A stretch of DNA of 64,000 bases from Megaustenia siamemsis. Its lineage: Eukaryota > Mollusca > Gastropoda > Stylommatophora > Ariophantidae. Shown piece by piece: positions 57,527-64,000 of the stretch. Positions within the stretch are counted from its first letter, which is position 1. Each line of letters begins with the position of its first letter. The stretch covers positions 8,924,821 to 8,988,820 of the forward strand of contig JAVIAB010000024.1 of assembly GCA_032433765.1 (NCBI GenBank). Reading direction: 5' to 3'. The notes beneath the pieces were generated by a model. It did not search any database and was not told where the DNA came from. It saw nothing but the letters and a program-made list of their open reading frames with translations. Made by a program: the position numbers and the translations under genes.

Positions 57527-58261
57527 CAGAAAATCCTAAAGATCTACAACAATTGCTTAATGAAATAAACATGATAAGCAAATAATATGGACTAGATATG
57601 AATATCAAAAAGACTAAAACTATGATCATAAACAAAGGAAATACTCAAAACCCACAAATGGATATCAAAATTGAAGGAATAGACCTGGAGGCAGTTCATA
57701 ACTACAACTACCTTGGCCATACTATAACAAGTGATGGAAAATGTACAATTGAAATAAACAGAATAGGAATGGCAAAAAGTAATTTTAATGGCATGAAGAA
57801 CATACTAACATCAAAACAAATAACACCAGGGCTAAAACTAAAAATAGCAAAATGTTACATCTTCGCAATATTCCTATATGGTGCAGAGACATGGACATTA
57901 GACAAGAAAACAGAACCGAGAATTGAAGCCTTCAAAATGCGGATAGATAGAAGAATAGGTAGAATTAAATGGAAGGAAAAGAAAACAAACAACAAAGTCT
58001 TAAAACAACTAAAAATGAAACTACTAAACACAATTCAAACAAGACAAATGCGATTTTTGGGCCATGTTAAAAGACACAACAGCCTACTAAAAGTAATCCT
58101 GGAGGGGAAAATACAAGGTAAAAGGGGCAGAGGCAGACCAAGACTAACATGAACGAGTAACATCAAAAGATGGACAAATTAGCCTATGACAACCTGCACC
58201 ATCAAAGCAAGAGACAGAGCAGAATGGCGCTCCATGGTAGCCAACCTTCGTTGCGGAGATG
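57502..58261 (+). pseudogene. RTE-type RT C-terminal region with stops
   Basis: Starts at KADDIVLLAENPKDLQQLL. There is a TAA at 57583-57585, then an open run 57598-58152 (YNYLGHTITSDGKC, FLYGAETWTLDKK, RRIGRIKWKEKK, FLGHVKRHNSLL, GKRGRGRPRLT), a TGA at 58150-58152 where the sister has TGG, and remaining homology (EWRSMVANLRCGDGTR) to about 58270. Confidence 0.8.
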
Positions 58262-58284
58262 GCACTCGATGATGAGTGGCAGAA

Positions 58285-58735
58285 GATCTCAAATGCAATT
58301 GCTGTTATGTGACATGACAACAAGCAAGCAGTGGTAGACGTGTAAAATAAACACAAAATGGTATTAAGAACATTACGTTATACACTGTAATTAGACCTCT
58401 TTATCCATTTTAAGATGTGTACTTGCCTGCTGTTTGTATTTGTTTTTTTTTATAATATTATCTGTTGGTTTGTAGCTGATGGTTTTTGCCGAAATGCTGC
58501 AGTTTGTTTCATCTTTCTATAGATTTACTTTTCTGTAGCTCTTCTTGCATCATCACGTGATATTCAATATATTGTATATTTTATATTTGTCCCCTTTCTC
58601 CAAGCAATGGAAGAGTGGACTTATGATGCAGAAAAGCAAGCCAAATTTTTGGCAAAATTATATTATTGACAAAGAAAGAAATCACAACATATTTTAAAAA
58701 AGAACTTGAAAGCTAGATTTTGAAATAACTAATAA
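58285..58735. other. No feature recognised
   Basis: AT-rich flank of the RTE insertion without ORFs or repeats that I can name. Confidence 0.6.
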
Positions 58736-58739
58736 GTTA

Positions 58740-58880
58740 AATGTGCCTGTGCGCTGCGAGTCACAAAGGGGAGTTAAGAATAGTGGTGCTGTTCCTTACC
58801 ACGCATATTTATAAAAGGCGACTAAGGAGTGTTGGAATGGGACTGGCTAACCTGTACTGCAAAAAAAATAAGCCTTAAAA
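58740..58880 (+). repeat. Possible dispersed short repeat (SINE-like?)
   Basis: A GC-richer 140-bp block with GTGCCTGTGCGCTGCGAGTC, ATAAAAGGCGACTAAGGAGT and TGGGACTGGCTAACCTGTAC, ending in an A8 run. The base composition and terminal A run resemble a short retroposon, but no convincing pol III A/B boxes or TSD could be assigned. Confidence 0.3.
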
Positions 58881-58934
58881 TACTTCACAAATATGGACTA
58901 GTCAAAGAAAAGAATAAAGTAAATTTGCCATCCA

Positions 58935-61900
58935 GGTAAGATAAAGGCTCTGTCAAAATCACAGCTGTCACAATATATCACAGCTCCAAGAAAATATCTC
59001 AGCTGTCACATAATATCCTAGCTGCCACATAATATCCTAGCTGCCACAAAATATCCTAGCTGACACAAAATATCCTAGCTGCCACAAAATATACCAGTTG
59101 TCACAAAATATCCCTGCTGTAACAAAATATCCCTGCTGTAACAAAATATCCTAGCTGTCATAAAATATACCAGCTGTAATAAAATCTATTCCAGCAGTCA
59201 AAATATATCACAGTTCACACAAAATATCTCAGCTGGAACAAAATATCTAATTTGTCACAAAATACCCCAGCAATAACAAAATATCTCAGCAGTAACAAAA
59301 TATCATAGCTGTCACAAAATATAGCTGTCACAAAATATAGTTTTCACAAAATATGCCAGCTGTAACAAAATATCTAATTTGTCACAAAATAGGCCAGCTG
59401 TCACAAAATAGGCCAGCTGTCACAAAATAGGCCAGCTGTCACAAAATATCCCAGCTGCCACAAAATATCCCAGCTGCCACAAAATATCATAGCTGTCACA
59501 AAATATAGCTGTCACAAAATATAGCTGTCACAAAATATAGTTTTCACAAAATATGACAGCTGTAACAAATTATCTCTGTCACAAAAAAGGCCAGCTGTCA
59601 CTAAATATCCCAGCTGTCACTAAATATCCCAGCTGTCGCAAAATATCTCAGTTGTCAGAAAATATCCCAACTGCAACAGAGTATCCTAGTCATAACGAAA
59701 TATTCCAGCTGTTACAAAATATTTCTGTTGTCACAAAATGGCACAGCAATAACAAAATTACCCAGCAGTAACAAAATATTCCAGCTGTCACAAAATATCC
59801 CAACTGTCCAAAAATATACAAGTTGTCATAAAATATATCAGCTGTACCAAAATATCCCAGATGTAATAAAATATATTCCAGCAGTCAAAATATATCTCAG
59901 TTCACACAAAATATCCCAGCTGTTTAAAATATTTCATTTGTCACAAAATATGCCAGCTATCACAAAATATTCCACCTGTCACAAAATATCTGTTATCACA
60001 AAATACCCCAGCAATAACAAAATACCTCAGCAGTAACAAAATACCCCAGCTGTTACAAAATATCCCAGCTGTCACAAAAAATCATAGTTCTCACAAAAAT
60101 ATCCCAGCTGTCACAAAATATCCCAGCTGTCACAAAATATCCCAGCTGTCACAAAATTTCCCAGCTGCAACAGAATATCCCAGTCATAACAAAATATTCC
60201 CTCTTTAACAAAATATTTCAGTTGTCACAAAATGTCCTAGCAGTAACAAAATATCCCAGCTATTACAAAATATACAATTTATCATTAAAAAATACCAGCT
60301 GTAGCACAATCATCATCATCAACTACCGGGCCTACTAGTGTAGGTGATCATGTCTCTCCACAACTTCCGATCTCGACAGTTCTTTATCATTTCTGTTGTT
60401 GACCTTCTGCCAAGCCTTTCTCTTAAGCTGTCTGGTATTTTCTCTCTTATCTCTTCATCCCTCAATTTTTCCAGTTGTTACAATATATTCCAGTTGTTCT
60501 TTTCTCATTACATGGCCAAAAAATGATGATTGTTTCTTCCTATTATTGGAAATTAGCTCTCTTTTTGATTTTGCACAATATCCCAGCTGTAATAAAAAAT
60601 ATTCCAGCAGTCAAAAAATATATCAGTTCACACAAAATATCCAAAATGTAACAAAAAACCCCAGCTGTCACAAAAAATCTCATTTATCACAAAATATCCC
60701 AGCTATCACAAAATCTTCCACCTGTCACAAAATCTCATTTATCACAAAATATCCAAGATGTCACATTAATGTCCAAGCTGTCACAAAATATCACAGCTGT
60801 GATAAAATATCACAGTTGTCTCAAAATATCCCAGCTGTTACAAAATGTCTCAGTTGTCACAAAATATCCCAGGTGTCAAAAAATATACAAGTTGTCATAA
60901 AATATACCAGCTGTACCAAAATATCCCAGATGTAATAAAATATATTCCAGCAGTCAAAATATATCTCAGTTTACACAAAATATACCAGCTGTAACAAAAT
61001 ATGTCATTTGTCACAAAATATCCCAGCTATCACAAAATATTCCACCTGTCACAAAATATCTCATTTATCACAAAATATCCAAGATGTCATATTAATATCC
61101 CAGCTGTCACAAAATATCACAGCTGATATCACAGTTGTCTCAAAATATCCTAGCTGTTACAAAATGTCTCAGTTGTCACAAAATATCCCAGCTGTCAAAA
61201 AATATACAAGTTGTCATAAAATATACCAGCTGTACCAAAATATCCAAATGTAATGAAATATATTCCAGCAGTCAAAATATATCTCAGTTTACACAAAATA
61301 TCCCAGCTGTAACAAAATATCTCATTTGTCACAAAATAGGCCAGCTATCACAAAATATTCCACCTGTCACAAAATATCACAGTTATCTAAAAATATTCTA
61401 GATGTCACAAAATACCCAGCAATAACAAAATATCCCAGCTGTCACAAAAAATACCAGCTGTCACAAAATACCTGAGTTGTCACAAAATATCCCAACTGTA
61501 ACAAAATATCTCAGTTGTCAGAAAATATCCTGGCTGGAACAATTTTATCATAGTTGTAACAAAATATTCCAGATGTTACAAAATATTTCAGTTATCACAA
61601 AATGTCACACCAGTAACAAAATGTCCCATCAGTAACAAAATATACATGAAATAACAAAATATCACAGCTGTCACAAAATCTCATTTGCCACAAAAAATCT
61701 AAGTTGTCACAAGATATCAAAGATATAACACACATATTGAGTTGTCAGAAAATATCCCACATGCAAAAAAGTATTCAAGTGGTAAAAAAATATTCCAGCT
61801 GTCACAAAATATTACATCAGTTAACCTAATTACCCAGCAGTAACAAAATATCCTGGGTGTCACAAAATATACCAGCTGTACCAAAATATCCCTGATGTAA

Positions 61901-64000
61901 TAAAATATATTCCAGCAGTCAAAATATATCTCAATTCACACAAAATATCCCAGATGTCACAGAATATATCATTTGTCACGAAATATCACAGATATCGCAA
62001 AATATTCCAGCTGTAAAAAATATCCCAGATGTCACATATTATCCCAGCAGTAGCAATATACATCTGTCACAAAATATCCCAGCTTTCACAAAATTATGCA
62101 GCTGTCACAAAATATCTCAGTTATCACAAAATATCCCAGCTGTCATAATATCCCAGCTGTCATAAAGTAATTCAGTTTTCATAAAATATCCCAGCTGTCA
62201 CAAAATATCTCAGTTGTAACAAAATTTCTCAGTTGTTACAAAATGTTACTGCTTTAACAAAACATCCAAGCTGTCATAAAACATCCAAGCTGCCACAAAA
62301 TATCACAGTTGTTACAAAATATGTCAAGCGTCATAAAATCTCCTAGCTGCAACAATTTTATCCCAATCATAAAAAAATACTCCAGCTGTCACAAAATCAT
62401 GCAACTGTCACAAAGTATCCCAGCTGTCACAAAATATCTAAGTTGTAACAAAATATCTAAGTTGTAACAAAATGTCTCAGTTGTTACAAAATATTACTGC
62501 TTTAACAAAACATCCCAGTTGTCATAAAATATCCAAGCTACCACAAAATATCTCAGTTGTAACAAAATATCTAAGTTGTAACAAAATATCTAAGTTGTAA
62601 CAAAATGTCTGAGTTGTTACAAAATATTACTGCTTTAACAAAACATCCCAGCTGTCATAAAATATCCAAGCTGCCACAAAATATCACAGTTGTTACAAAA
62701 TGTGTCAATCGTCATAAAATTTCCCAGCTGCAACAATTTTATCCCAGTCATAAAAAAATATTCCAGCTGTCACAAAATATACAATTAGTCATAAAATATA
62801 CCATTCTACGACAATATCCCAGCTTTAAAAAAAAATATTCCAGCAGTCAAAATGTATATCAGTTCACACAAAATATCCCAACTGTAACAAAATATCCCAG
62901 CTGTCACAAAATCTTCCAGCTGTCACAAAATATTATTTATCACAAAATATCCCAGCAGTAACAAAGTATCACAGCTGTCACAAAATATTTCATTTGTCAC
63001 AAAATATCTCATTTGTCACAAAATATCACATTTGTCACAAAATAGCCCAGCTGTCACAAAATGCCTCAGTTGTTACAAAATATCCCAGCTGTCAAAAAAA
63101 ATACAAGTTGTCATAAAATATACCAGCTGTACCAAAATATCCCAGCAGTAATAAAATATATTCCAGCAGTCAAAATATATCTGTTTACACAAAACATCCC
63201 AGCTGTAACAAAATATTTAATTTGTCACAAGATAAGCCAGCTATCACAAAATCTTCCACCTGTCACAAAATATCTCAGTTATCTAAAAATATTCTAGATG
63301 TCACAAAATACCCCAGCAATAACAAAATATCCCAACTGTCACAAAATATCACAACTGTCATAAAATATCACAGTTGTCTCAAAATATCCCAGCTGTTACA
63401 AAATGTCTCAGTTGCCACAAAATATCCTAGCTGACATAAAATATCTGAATTGTCACAAAATATCTCAGTTGTCAGAAATATCAAAGATGTAACACAATAT
63501 TTCAGGTGTCAGAAAATATCCCACATGCAACAAAGTATCACAGTGGTAAAAAATATTTCAGCTGTCACAAAATATTTCAATTGTCACAAAATGTCACAAC
63601 AGTTAGAAAATATCCCAGCAGTAATAAAATATCCTGGCTGTCATAAAATATATCAGCTGTACCAAACTATCCCTGATGTAGTAAAATATATTCCAGCAGT
63701 CAAAATATATCTCAGTTCACACAAAATATCCCAGCTGCAAAAAAAATATCCCCAGCTGTCACAGAATATATCATGTCACAAAATATCACAGCTGTCACAA
63801 AATATCTCAGTTATCATAAAATAGCCAAGATGCCACAAAATATCTCAGAAGTAAAAAAATATACAGCTATCACAAAATATCCCAGCTATCACAAAATCAT
63901 TCAGCTGTCTCAAATTGTCACAGCAGTTACAAAATATCCCAGTAGTAAAAAAATATTCCAGCAGTAGCAAAATATCCCTGCCATTACAAAATATCCCAGT
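58935..64000 (+). repeat. 19-bp minisatellite, roughly 250 monomers, continues past the window end
   Basis: The consensus is CACAAAATATCCCAGCTGT. Many monomers vary (CTCAGTTGT, CAGCAGTAA, ATTTGTCAC). A marker variant ATTCCAGCAGTCAAAATAT occurs at 59188, 59875, 60601, 60944, 61262, 61909, 62837, 63160 and 63690. Several spacings are near 320-345 bp or its multiples, suggesting a partial higher-order unit of about 17 monomers. Most monomers contain CAGCTG. It is interrupted at 60311-60572. Confidence 0.93.
60311..60572 (-). mobile_element. RTE-like 3' fragment inserted in the minisatellite
   Basis: Flanked by GCACAAT at 60304-60310 and 60573-60579. The minus strand reads SFFGHVMRKEQLEYI, TTGKIEG, then SLRERLGRRSTTEMIKNCRD, RKLWRDMITYTS and RPGS, and ends in ATG/GAT repeats (CATCATCATC on the plus strand). 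This GHVMR...G..LR..W layout is RTE-like and is a third family in the window. Only about 80 codons remain. Confidence 0.75.

Larger units (their letters stand above)
56985..58274 (+). mobile_element. RTE-like retrotransposon, second family, 1290-bp fragment
   Basis: Flanked by AGTGGCAGAA at 56975-56984 and 58275-58284. It extends further 5' than its sister at 51566-52348, covering RT from before motif A. The 3' end is ACTCGATGATG, the same ATG-type tail. Confidence 0.88.

Noticed and set aside
59553..63967. Several 60-180-codon ORFs with Ser/Gln/Lys-rich repeats (SQNIPAVTKYPSCHKISQL type)
   Set aside because: The 19-bp monomer has no stop in the plus-strand frames, and 19 is not a multiple of three, so every frame reads a 19-residue repeat by chance. 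No start context or non-repeat domain exists.

Overview
This is repeat-dominated eukaryotic (metazoan) DNA. I find no host protein-coding gene, rRNA or tRNA that I can support. Everything recognisable is non-LTR retrotransposon wreckage (RNase H-bearing I-type, L1/Tx1-like and RTE-like fragments), satellites, minisatellites and microsatellites. That density and mixture would fit a lophotrochozoan such as a mollusc, but the species cannot be read from the sequence, and the clade names are by motif recognition only.

Layout. (1) 1-1483: 3' half of an I-type retrotransposon with an RNase H whose catalytic residues are intact and a GATA-repeat tail. (2) About 1500-20815: one giant imperfect palindrome. 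The left arm (about 1500-9642) and right arm (about 11843-20815) carry the same features in mirror order: outer 42-bp, 68-bp and 52-bp tandem repeats, an RNase H-type pseudogene, an RT fragment, a broken I-type element, an unrecognised 1-kb stretch, a 230-bp satellite, and a second diverged RNase H plus RT module. The spacer (9643-11842) contains a diverged orphan copy of the unit that forms region 3. (3) About 20815-48722: nine head-to-tail copies of a composite unit of about 2.8 kb. Each holds a 5'-truncated I-type fragment and GA and TA microsatellites. Units 1-8 also hold an insertion of about 590 bp with a 10-bp target-site duplication (TSD) and a (TAC)n tail. Units 2 and 3 share a double RTE insertion, and unit 9 carries a separate RTE insertion. 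(4) 48722-52360: a patchwork of L1/Tx1-like, RTE-like and RNase H-type fragments on both strands. (5) 52360-56970: AT-rich, with one RT fragment, a 47-bp and a 43-bp tandem repeat, and otherwise nothing recognised. (6) 56985-58274: a longer RTE copy bounded by a TSD. (7) About 58930-64000: a 19-bp minisatellite with hints of a higher-order period, interrupted by a 262-bp RTE insertion.

The parts do not form a pathway; they form a history. Target-site duplications, empty sites, a nonsense mutation shared by all array units and the orphan unit in the palindrome spacer allow insertions and amplifications to be ordered. The most unusual items are the palindrome with the array unit at its centre, the pair of RTE insertions sharing one 13-bp TSD three times over, the uncharacterised insertion with an acidic coding tail, and a dispersed motif resembling a decayed hammerhead ribozyme core.
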